64,000 nt of DNA from Ostrinia nubilalis (Eukaryota; Arthropoda; Insecta; Lepidoptera; Crambidae), in contig NC_087111.1 in NCBI RefSeq assembly GCF_963855985.1, positions 8,251,001-8,315,000 on the forward strand. Reading direction: 5' to 3'. Below are positions 38,701 to 50,700 of this stretch, piece after piece. The position numbers and the translations under genes are program-made. The number at the start of each line of letters is the position of its first letter. Positions within the stretch are counted from its first letter, which is position 1. The notes under the pieces were generated by a model. The model had not been told where the DNA came from, did no database searches, and saw only the letters and a program-made list of their open reading frames with translations.

Positions 38701-41700
38701 TAATGTTTAAAAAATCTAATAAAGAAGAATGTTTACAAAACGAATCCATTAGTTGGGTTTGCAGCGTACACAAAAATTCAATTTTCATTTGATATCCGAT
38801 CAGTATGAAAGGCATTACAGGTTCATGAATAGGTATTACTTAATTTATTTGTGATACATATCATAATCATGCATATCCGTGTTCGCTTAAATCAGGTGAT
38901 TAACATTTTAGATAATACATTTCACATAATTTGTAATTTGATAATCATACTTCATTATCTTGTTGCTTTTCAGTGCACTCGTACTGGATTGTTGTCAATT
39001 GTCGAAGTCCATTCATGTGTACATACGTAGAAGTAACACCAAAGCTTTTGAAAAGGATGTTGTTGTAATCTGTACTCTATTGCTCACCCATTGAGTGTCA
39101 CTTGAATAGATCGATCATAATCTCAAGGCGGGTTCTGTTCCAAATTTAAACACAAAGCATGCGCGAGAGTGGCGTGACATCCACCGGCCAACCGGCGCTC
39201 GGCGCCCGCGCGGCTGGTACGTCGACCTCGCTGTTGAATAAATTGATTAATAACATGCGAAACTTTCTGTTTACGTTTGATAACATCTGAACTATCAGGT
39301 CTCATATTATCTGCACGTGTTATTGTATCAGAGGTGAATGCCGATGCTCTTTTATTTTCAGTCGCAAATCTCAGACGTTGATTTTCTTAAAATTTTCGGT
39401 CGCGAATCTCAAACGTTAGACTCCCACGCGTTAGAAGTTTATGCTCTCACGTTTATAATTTCTTTGAAATACTACGTCTGAAACGAACGAACTACGTCTG
39501 ACTGTCTACCAAATAAACAGAATTTTGCGTTAGGAATTTTTCCTTGTCCGTTGTGTATTTTTCTAATTTACTCCGAAGAAGTATACAGGGTGTTAGGTAA
39601 ATGGGTATATGAGCCGACACTAGCCCATGTTAACATGGGCATATAAATGGTATGGTGAAGTCAGAAATTTGATATCATCATTTAAATTTTTTAAAATTTT
39701 CATACAAAATAAATTTTACAAAATCCGATTTGTATGAAAAATAAAATAATTAAAATGAAGATATCAATTTTCTGACTTCACCATACCATTTATATGCACA
39801 TGTTAACATGGGCTAGTGTCGGCTCATATACCCATTTACCTAACACCCTGTATAAATATACTTAAGACTCATATTTACCTAGTGTTATTGGTGTTCTAAT
39901 AGATGGTCATCTGAATCAGGAAATAGCTTAATTCAAAGCTAAGACAACTGTGCATACAAATTTCGAATACTACGATGTTGCCAATGCAAGGATAATTGCA
40001 TATAAATCAATTACTAATCACTTCCCAGTCACAATCGCAAGGCGTCGCGTAGCACGCTTGTAGAATTTTAAAATGTAGGCATATTGCTAATTAACCACGA
40101 AGCGAAAGTTAGCAAAAATGATAATTTAAATTGCAAAGACAGAAAAATTAAGCAAGTAAGAGTGTACAAACACCGCCCGCACATGTTGGTCTTGTCTTAA
40201 AATAAACGTCGAATATGATTTTTTTCCATACTACACGTGGACGTTTCTACAATGTATATCTTACATGGGGAAGTTAAACTGCTACATAGTTTAGTTTGAC
40301 GCGTGGATACGCAGAAAATAAATCTTTGGATGCGTCACACTGTCACACACGTTCCCACAGCCAAAATATTTTGTCGCCACCACCGACGCCGTCTATTCTT
40401 ACAACTGAACTCAAAAATAGCTTTTTGTCTCGCCCACACTTTACAATTTTCAGTATATCCGTCTCCGTCTATCGTTTGATCGCTAATATTTGTATTCCAT
40501 TTGGAACCTTGCCCCTGACTTTCATAGTGATGTAATAGTTAACGGTTCTATCGTATGTGCGTAGTCTTAAAGTATTTGGCATACTCGTCTATTTGTAAAC
40601 AGTATTGTTGAATTTTCCAAAGCGCGAATATTATTAAGGCCGTAAATCTTTTAAAGCTGTGAAGAAAATTTCTCTGAGATAAATGGTCTAGTCTAGACAG
40701 CCCCGATAGCGTCCTGATAATTTTTAAAATGATGTAATAAATGATCTTAAAATACACATTGAGTCTGTTTTCTTTTATTCTTTATCTGACATAGACAGTG
40801 GCTGACACGAGTTCATTTCTAGATAGGAAGTAATGTAGGTATTTGCAGATTTCAAATCTCTGAGTTTTATTCATTTGCTAGTTAAAGCATCTGTGTACCT
40901 ACCATGAGTTTACGTTAGGTGTGCTCGCTAGCGAGTACGTCAAAAATCTCTATGAAGATTTTGTTTCTTGAAAGTAGCCGCTAGGGGCGCTGCACAATAT
41001 GTCATACGATTAAATGTCATTTTTTTACGCAGTCGCTAGCGAGCACACCTAACGTAAACTCATGGTAAGCACACTGGAGAGACAAAGAGAGCATTACAGC
41101 AGCAGTTTTAAATGTCATTTTTAACTGTAACTAAAAATGTGACAAATCTCTACCAGCCGGACAGCGACAAATGTATGGGCTTATCACGTAAAATCGATAA
41201 AATGTCTGATAAAACGATATATTGGCGTGCTCCTAGGCTGGCTGGTCTAACATCACATCCTACGAACCAAAAACCCTTGTAAACAAGATTAGTTTGTTTC
41301 CAATTCACACTGAAAATATTTTGAGATTTGTCACAAGCAGCGCGTCGTTGTTTCGCCTTGAAGAAGTTATTTATACAATGTTATCGTGAACCCAAACTAA
41401 ATATAACTGATGGTCATTAGCGATTTGTCATTTTACGCTGATATTCGCACATGTAGTCAAATCAAGAAATCTGGTTACAATAATAATATATTGTCTTAAG
41501 TCTTTGCCACAAAATTGTATAGTAATCGCGACAAGGTGGCACTGTTAATTCCACTATTTCTTCGTTCTTCATGTTCTCTCCTGCTACTCTTACTTTCCTC
41601 TTTATACTCGTGAGATGTCCCATAGTACAGACGATAGCACATCAAGCTAAACACTGAGATCTCTTATCTAGTTGTAATAGGTGTGATTTTGCAACAAAAA

Positions 41701-44700
41701 TGTGTATTCTGGTGTGCTGTTCTCTGTACTAAAGTTTTTTCTTTCTGATAAAAAAGAAGAAAAAAGTAAATCGAGCCTCTTTTAATTCAACCTTTTTTTG
41801 TCCCCAGGAGTCATGGCACGACCCAAAAGTGGCGGAGACAGATGCAGTCATCAACGTCATGAACATAGGCAGGCACACGTGTGCCAATGGCGGAGTGTTC
41901 TCCAGATACTTCTGCGACCAGGCGCAGTGCTTCAAACTGCTGAAGTACGACTATAAGGATGTTGTTCCTACGGTAAGTGGCTCTGGACATTCATCATTTC
42001 AGCCGTAGGACGTCCACTGCTGAACATAGACCGCCCCCAATGACTTCAATGATGACCAGTTGGCAGCGGCCTGCATCCAGTGTTACGGGATTATAAGACC
42101 TTCTAATTTGACACCACTATAAATCCTGCGCCAAGTCAGGCCAGTCTTGAAACTCGAAAGTGTACCTAAAGTTCATTGCCCTAAGATTGTTTTTAATACC
42201 CCTTCTACCATAAATTGAGTAGCTGTTACTTATAAACATCCCAAAAAATACTGAAATATTTATAAACTCTGATACTTTTTCGGACAATCGCACCAAGCTG
42301 TGATTGTATGACTCACTAAATGGGCGTGTCTTTCACGAATATTATTGACTGCTTTGTTTAGCGAGACATGATCTTATTGGTTATGATATGAATCACCCTC
42401 GTGAGTTTGCTCAAGTCAGACGGACTTAATAATCCGCTTTCTTTCAATTGTCAACAACTTGGTATAAATCGCTGTAGTTTTGTACCTCTTTCCTGTCTTT
42501 TTGTGTTTTTGTTTTGTGGAAACACAGAATCATCTTATGGGTCAAGCGAGTTGCAATTCTACGCTTTATAATGTCTTGCAGGCTTGAATTAATTTGATTG
42601 AGTCATAATCTCAGTCAAATTAATTGAAGCCTGCTACGCCTTAACCCTTTATCAGGTACTAATTAGACATAGCTCGTAGAGACGATGGCCGTTGGGGCAG
42701 AAAAGTAAGACGTAGCGTGGGCAGGCCTCCCCCTAGGTGGACCGACAATCTGGTGAAGGTCGCGGGAAGAACGCAGGATCGGTCGTTTTTGAAATCCTTG
42801 GGGGATGCCTTTGCCTAGCAGTGGACGTCATTTGGCTAAAACGAACGAATTACTCGTAGATATCAACTTGAACTTTATTTTTATCTATTTAAGGCCGGGT
42901 AGCAGAGAAAATGGCGAAAATGAGGTTTTCATTTTTCATTTTTGAGGTACTAAACAGTAAAATTAAAGGCTAAGATTTTTATTGGGCATAGTTGAGGATA
43001 TTTTCGAGGGCTATTAACGGATGGAAACACGATTTGATGAAGTTGACTCGATAGAATAAATTCCCAAAGTTACCTCTATTCGTTTTCTATTTATGGTTTT
43101 ATTTTTAAAACTTTTACTAAACTAAAGTTCAGAAATAACTTGAGGGCTTTTAACGGATGAAATTTTTATATTGCGTCTTATTTAGTTACTATGTTAAAAA
43201 ATGTGGAAAAAATCGTCCATGACGGCTTGGACAATCTCAATCAGTCGCGCGGTGGCGCTTACGGAGGACGGACGAGTGTCAGTTTTTTGGCCGTGACAGT
43301 TCGCGATTTGTCAATATTTTTGACAATGATGACTTTGATGAGTCACAGTATAATAATATCAGTGTTACTGGAGAAAGCTTAAATTTTAGATAATTAAAAA
43401 TTATCAATTTTGTCTACCTATTGAAATTTAAATCGTTCGCATCCTTTTAAACGAAGACTCTACTCATGATACATAGTACATTCCTCAAATATGAGACAAA
43501 ACCAATGAGTTAAAATTACATTTTAATAGTACCTACCTACATACAATCGTCTTACACTCTTTAGAAGAGCACACTGACACAAATAAATAATAAAAAATAC
43601 TGTCTAAGGTACAGACCTTAGACAGTATTTTTTATTATTTTATTAGCTACAGAGCTAAAGGTCTAAGCTGTAAGATAGAAGAATCTTCTAGCCAAAAAGA
43701 TGGCAGATGCAGCAGATGTCAACGGATTTAAAACTGGAGTTCTTATTATGACTCCTTGTAGACTTGAGTCTCTAGAGCGTCCCTTCCTCCACCATGCGTA
43801 AGAATTTTCACAAAAATACTGTCTAAGGTCTGTAGCTAAAGGTCTACGCTGCAAGATGGAAGAATCTTCTAACCAAAAAGATGGCAGATGCAGCAGATGT
43901 CAACGGATTTAAAACTGGAGTTCATATGACTCCTTGTAGACTTGAGTCTCTAGAGCGTCCCTTCCTCCACCATGCGTAAGAATTTTCACAAAAATACTGT
44001 CTAAGGTCTGTAGCTAAAGGTCTACGCTGCAAGATGGAAGAATCTTCTAACCAAAAAGATGGCAGATGCAGCAGATGTCAACGGATTTAAAACTGGAGTT
44101 CATGTGACTCCTTGTAGACTTGAGTGTCTAGAGCGTCCCTTCCTCCACCATGCGTAAGAATTTTCACAAAAATACTGTCTAAGGTCTGTAGCTAAAGGTC
44201 TACGCTGCAAGATGGAAGAATCTTCTAACCAAAAAGATGGCAGATGCAGCAGATGTCAACGGATTTAAAACTGGAGTTCATGTGACTCCTTGTAGACTTG
44301 AGTGTCTAGAGCGTCCCTTCCTCCACCATGCGTAAGAATTTTCACAAAAATACTGTCTAAGGTCTGTAGCTAAAGGTCTACGCTGCAAGATGGAAGAATC
44401 TTCTAACCAAAAAGATGGCAGATGCAGCAGATGTCAACGGATTTAAAACTGGAGTTCATGTGACTCCTTGTAGACTTGAGTGTCTAGAGCGTCCCTTCCT
44501 CCACCATGCGTAAGAATTTTCACAAAAATACTGTCTAAGGTCTGTAGCTAAAGGTCTAAGCCGTAAGATAGAGGAATCTTATAGCCAAAAACATGGCAGA
44601 TGCAGCATATATCAACGAATTTAAGACTGGCACCACCTTGCAATGTCATCCTCTCATTGTTATCTGTAATGTAAATTATTATTAAAATGTCTCTCACCTC

Positions 44701-47700
44701 TCAACTCAACTACACTACACAAACACCTTTGTTCGCAACTATACTGACGAAACCTCGATATTATACCGTTCATTTAAGATGGCAAGCTTTTTGCTGCGGT
44801 AATGCACTCCAGGTAACCGTGTGTGATGCTTATTCCTCATATTTTTATTAGATTTTCGATACAGAGCCCCGTACATACGTTATACATAAATTATGGAAAG
44901 AAAACACCCAGACCAATACAAACAAATATGTATGCAATTTTAGTATGATATTTTTATTTATTAATAAACAAAAAGACTGAACAAAATTGATGCGTGTACT
45001 GATTAATGTAATTAACCACATGCAAAGCTTTGTGAATTGCAACAACTATAATTTATTATCCAAGCTCTAAATAATCGCTACTACGAGTAACTGATCATAA
45101 AATGTTTTTCCAATCGCTCAAGCTCCCGAGGATCTACCGATAGGTCGGGTGACGTAATCTTGAAATTCTTCTAGCCGGCGCGGAACTTCCGGAAGGTCGG
45201 GTGACGCCACGCCTCTTTGAACCGTGTTTACTTTGGCAGTTATATTCTATATTTATTCGATTCCAAAATATATTCCCAAAAATTTTGAAAGTTGTTTTAA
45301 TTTGTATCACTTGGATATGATTTGTATTAGAAAGTGCTGTGAGTGTGACGCTTGAACGGAAGGAAGTCAACCTAACCAACTGCGTATTTCTAAACTGCGT
45401 ATTTCTATACTGTGTAGCCGCGAGAGCTCTTTGGCGCGCTGTCTTCGGCGAAGTATTGCGCGCGCAGATTTTGACAGCGCGAAATACCTACTTTAGCAGA
45501 AATACCAAGCCTTAAGTGCCCTGGAAAGGACCTATATGTACTGAATAAACTAACGCCCGTATTCACAAACATTACTTTGAGGTTTCACAGTGCGCATGGA
45601 CACACAGGGTGACAGACGAACCAACCACAGAGCTCTATTCAATGCTGTGCGTTCGATTTGCTGCTTCACTTAAGCAAGCATCGTGTGAATACGGGCGTAA
45701 GGCTAAATCCCACTACCACCGAAGGCTCGACGCTATGACTTGTACTCTTTTGTTTCCTTCCAGGTAATAAAAGACGAAGGCTTCCAGAGTGCCATAGACG
45801 AGGTGACGAAGCAGGAAGTCACCAAGGAGATGCAGGCTAAAGACACGGGCGGCGGGGACGCACAGTACGCGGCGTTGTATAGGAACATCAGGAAGAAGGT
45901 CGAGGCTCGCGCCTTGAGGGTGCTGAATAACATCAGCTCCGCCATGTCCAATGCTGTGCTCAAGTAAGTGGCGATCTATTCATTGTCATTGTGTTTTTAT
46001 TTTAATTTACATTTTGATTCTGAATAGTATATTACCTCAGGCTATCCTTTTTAAGCTGTTCCTCATCTGGTACCAAGCAGAACCTACTCAGCAACCAATT
46101 TTTGCGTTTAAATTAGTGTTACTTTCCCCCAATGACAATTTTCCAGTCCAATTACTGAACTTTCCCCCGGGACAAACTCGACCTTCACTGTAAGCAAACT
46201 AGAGGGAATCATGCTCCTGCATTGGAGATTGAACTGATGATGAAGAGTTCAAAATCGAAGAGAACAAATTTGTTCAAATCATAAGATACAACTGGTGGTG
46301 CAACTTCTTACGTGTCTTTGACTGTAACTATAGCCATAACCGATGTTTTTTGTATGGACTTTGACATACTTTTGAAGTTTGTTAAAATAGTTAAAGTAAC
46401 GCCCGGTTCACACAATTGTCTCCGTTTTACTGTTCCGTTTTATCGTGTATGTTTTTTGTATGTATTACTGTATAGGGTCAAGGAGGCAACAGTGACTCGG
46501 TCGGCTACAGTGGCTCAGTCATGTTTCGACCTGAAGGCATAGGAATATATATTTGTCTCTTTTACCGATTCAAAGGTCTTGGTACCCGAACACGTTTAAA
46601 CCAGTTTGCTCGCCGGTCAAGTGCCGTGCGGAAGGGTGAGGGAATGTTTTTTGTTTTCGCGCCCACTAAATTACATTCTAAGGTGAGTTTCGATTGTTTT
46701 TATATCTTTGTTTGTTGCTATAGGTAATAGCCGTTATATTTATCGGATAGTAGGTCTTGTATCAATTGTCTTTAATCCGAATTTTGACTAATTTGTTTTA
46801 CATCTTGGTTTTTTTGATCAAATATTTACAAAATGGCGTAGAAGTACACAGTGACTCAATTTTAATACTTTATACGAATTCAATATTTTTATAACTTTAA
46901 ATCGAATTTTGTTTTTTATTTACAGAATGCCACGGAAAAAAACCGACAGAAAAATAGGGAAGAAATAAATAACGAAGAGATTGAGATGACTTAAGATCTT
47001 ATAGGTAGAAATAAAAGTACTAAGAGTCGTGTTGAATTGTTGATTATAATAAGAATAGCTTGTGCAGTTTTGTTATTATTTCTAATAAAAAACTACGCGG
47101 AATGGGCATTTTCTTTTCATATAAATACTGCCGTACCACGTTAATACTGTGTACCACGGTAGTGAGTCAGTGTGTACACCTAGTAGTCCACAGTGGCTCA
47201 ATTATCATTTTTTTGTTTTAGGTTCCTACTTTGACATAAGTAGTAAATAATGTAGAATCATGAGTGCTCAGTTACAGTTCAATAGTGTATCTAAAATGTG
47301 AGCAAATTTTAGGCCAATATTAAAGCGATATCTATTTTTATTAAGCTTCGAAAAAAAAGTGAGTCACTGTTGCCTCCCTGACCCTACAGAATACTGTGTC
47401 ATGTGTGAAGTCGCTCATACAACTACATACGCCATCGACGAAAAAAAACGTACACGATAAAACGGAACAGTAAAACGGAGACATGTGTGAACCGGGCGTA
47501 AGATGGTGCAACCCAGCCTGAATGTTTTACTTGCTACAAACTTAAATTGAACCTACATAAATTTTCCACCAGATTCGTAGCCTGGGTGTGTCACAAAGCC
47601 ATCCGCCGCATCGCCGGCGGTGGTTGTGGTACCCGCATGGCGTGTGTTGAACGCCTCCGTCGTGCTAAAGCAGCTGGTCTGCCGCTTATCTTCGTGCCCC

Positions 47701-50700
47701 TTCATCGCTCACATCTGGATTACATCCTGGTCACCTTTACGCTGTACCTGACTGGTCTCAGGCCACCTTTGGTTGCTGCGGGAGACAATATGAGGATACC
47801 GTTCTTTGGGTGAGTCTACTTAGCTTTAGTTGACCGTGGTCTGCAGCTCATCTTCGTGCGTCTAAACCGCTCACATCTTGATTACATCCTTGTCACCTTT
47901 ACGCTTACGCTTTACGCTGTACCTGACTGGTCTACGGCCGCCACTGGTCGCTGCTGGAGACAATATGAGGATACCGTTCTTTGGGTGAGTCTACCAACCT
48001 ATTTCTAGTCTCATCTTCGTACCCCTGCAACGCTCACACCTGGATTACATCCTGGTCACTTTCACGCTGTATCTGACTGGCTTGAGATCCGCTTTTAGTA
48101 GCTGCTGGAGACAACATGAGGATACCGTTCTTGGGTGAGTCTACCAACCTTAGCTCTAGTCTCATCTTCGTCTACTAACGGTACAGCATCAAGGCTTCTT
48201 AGATGCACCAAGGCAGTTAGTCTGTCTCATCTTCGTACCTTTGCACCGCTCACATCTGAACTATATCCTGGTCACTTTAACGCTGTACCTGACTGGTCTA
48301 TGGCCGCCTCTGGTCGCTGCAGGGGACAATATGAGGATACCGTTCTTTGGGTGAGTCTACCAAACTCAGGTCTTCTTATTATGAGCATTAGGTCTGCCGT
48401 TCATCTTTGTGCCTCTGTACCGCTCTCATCTGGATAACATCCTGGTGACCTTCACGCTGTACCTGACTGGTCTACGGCCGCCTCTGGTCGCTGCAGGGGA
48501 CAATATGAGGATACCGTTCTTTGGGTGAGTCTACCAACCTATTTCTAGTCTCATCTTCGTACCCCTGCACCGCTCACATCTGGACTATATCCTGGTCACC
48601 TTCACGCTGTACCTGACTGGTCTACGGCCGCCTCTGGTCGCTGCAGGGGACAATATGAGGATACCGTTCTTTGGGTGAGTCTACCAAACTTAGCTCTAGT
48701 CTCATCTTTGTGCATCTGGACTATATCCTGGTTACTTTCACGCTGTACCTGACTGGCCTGAGACCGCTTTTAGTAGCTGCTGGAGATAATATGAGGATAC
48801 CGTTCTTTGGGTGAGTCTGCCAAACTCAGGTCTTCTTATAATGAGCATTAGATCTTCTTAGATGCGCCAAGGCAGTTAGTCTGTCTCATCTTCGTACCTT
48901 TGCACCGCTCACATCTGAACTATATCCTGGTCACTTTCACGCTGTACCTGACTGGTCTCAGGCCACCTTTGGTTGCTGCGGGAGACAATATGAGGATACC
49001 GTTCTTTGGGTGAGTCTACCAACGTTAGAGCATTATGTCTTCTTATATGTATGTGTCTTGGCTGTTAGTCTGCTCATAGTAGCTGCTAGAGAGAACATGA
49101 GGATACCTTTATTTGAGTGTTTCTATCAATCTTTGGTCTTATTATAATGAGCTGTGCGTCAGTCAGCTGTTGTAAGACATTTGGTAGTATGTAACGGCAA
49201 CACAACATTTTTCATTATGTTTAAAAATGGTTACCTATCTTATTGTTTTTGAAGAGAACAATAACATCCTCTTTTTCACTTAAAAACAATTGCTATTTGT
49301 ATCCGATACATTGAACCTACCTAGATACTATCACCTTTTTTATGCAATAAGTACCTAAATATGAAAGTAACCTCCCATATAAACTTCTTGCCCTCTATTC
49401 GAAATAACATCATCATTTCAGCCACAGGTCGTCCACTGCTGGACATACACCTCTCACAATGATTTTCAGATTGGCCGGTTCTTAACAGCCTGCATCAAGC
49501 ACCTTTCTGCTACCTTTATGAGGTCATCTGTCCACCTTGTGGGTGGTATGGAATAAATATTGAAGTTCATAATATCGTTGTTGCAGTTGGTTCCTCCGAG
49601 GTTGCGGCGCGTTTTTCATCCGCCGTCGCGTTGATGGCTCAGACAAACATGGCGACCCGATCTACAAGTCTGCACTCAGGTAAATATTGAAAACTGCGAG
49701 TTTGAAACCTAAAATCTTTTTTTTCGTCGGGAAATGATTTGCCCAACCAACTGTCCGATAAGAACGGCCAGTGGTATAAGGCTATGTGGAAATTTTCCCG
49801 CCAGAAGGGTGGAGACTACCCACTAAAACCCGACGGAATCTTCTAGGGCTATTCAAACAGAGCCGCCGCATTAAAAACAAACGTTATCGTGGTATGACTT
49901 ACTCGTATCCTTATACAGTCATCGTCAATAATTCGTGATACCCAAAGTGGCCAAAAAGTTGACAACACAACCTTATTCCAATGAGGGTTTTTGCGATTGA
50001 AAAATCCGCCAGATGGCAATACGTAGACGGGAGGTCCAAATGCTGCATGATTGGTTATTTTTGACATGACATTGACAGATATGTCAAAATCCACCAATCA
50101 CGCAGCAGTCAGACCCCACATCCACGTCCCGCCATCTAGCGGATCTTTCATTCGCGAAAACCCTCATTGTAACAAGGACGTGTTGCGAACTTTTTGGCTG
50201 CTTTGGGTGTCACGAACTATTCGAGGCTGACTGTGCAACAAGGACGTTACAAATACAGTTTTCACTCTGTCCGAGGGTCCAAAAACGTACCTACAGTGCA
50301 TGGTCTTTAATCTTATAAATAAATAAATAATATCCTTAGACATTTTACACTGCGCTTCTAGTCCCAAACTAAGCAAAGCTTGTACTATGGGTACTAGACA
50401 ACGGATATAAACATACTTAAATACTTTTTTTTTTTATAAATACATACTTATTATACATAGAAAACACCCAGTCCAATACAAACAAATATGTTCATGCACA
50501 CAAATGTTTGTACTGTGCGGGAATCGAACACGCTACCTCCGGAATAGTAGTCCGTTTCGAACCACTACACCAAACGGCCGACTAAATGCTGGTCGATTTA
50601 TTATTGCAATTCTTGTATTACAACGTTTTTTGTTTTATTTCCAGATCTTACATCCTCAACAGTTTAGCTGCAAACAATAACCTGGAATTCTTCATTGAAG

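Larger units (their letters stand above)
47810..49125 (+). repeat. Tandem array of exon 6 3' parts plus donor (seven copies and one remnant)
   Basis: Copies of the block I segment each end in TTTGG|GTGAGTCT, with donors at 47985, 48135, 48351, 48525, 48675, 48811 and 49010, spaced 136-216 bp apart. An eighth, decayed remnant lies at about 49078-49115. Spacers contain shared short segments such as ctaccaacctatttctag (copies 2 and 5) and cttcttagatgcgccaagg (copies 3 and 7), which shows duplication of larger blocks. Copies 3, 4, 5 and 7 keep the exact 125 nt length of the exon segment. Confidence 0.93.

Noticed and set aside
43663..44520. CRISPR-like array
   Set aside because: Units are 178 bp, nearly identical throughout and have no unique spacers. 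Eukaryotic intron satellite.
48400..48674. Use of exon 6 copies 4 and 5 in the same transcript
   Set aside because: Only 24 nt separate the copy 4 donor from the copy 5 acceptor, too short for an intron.
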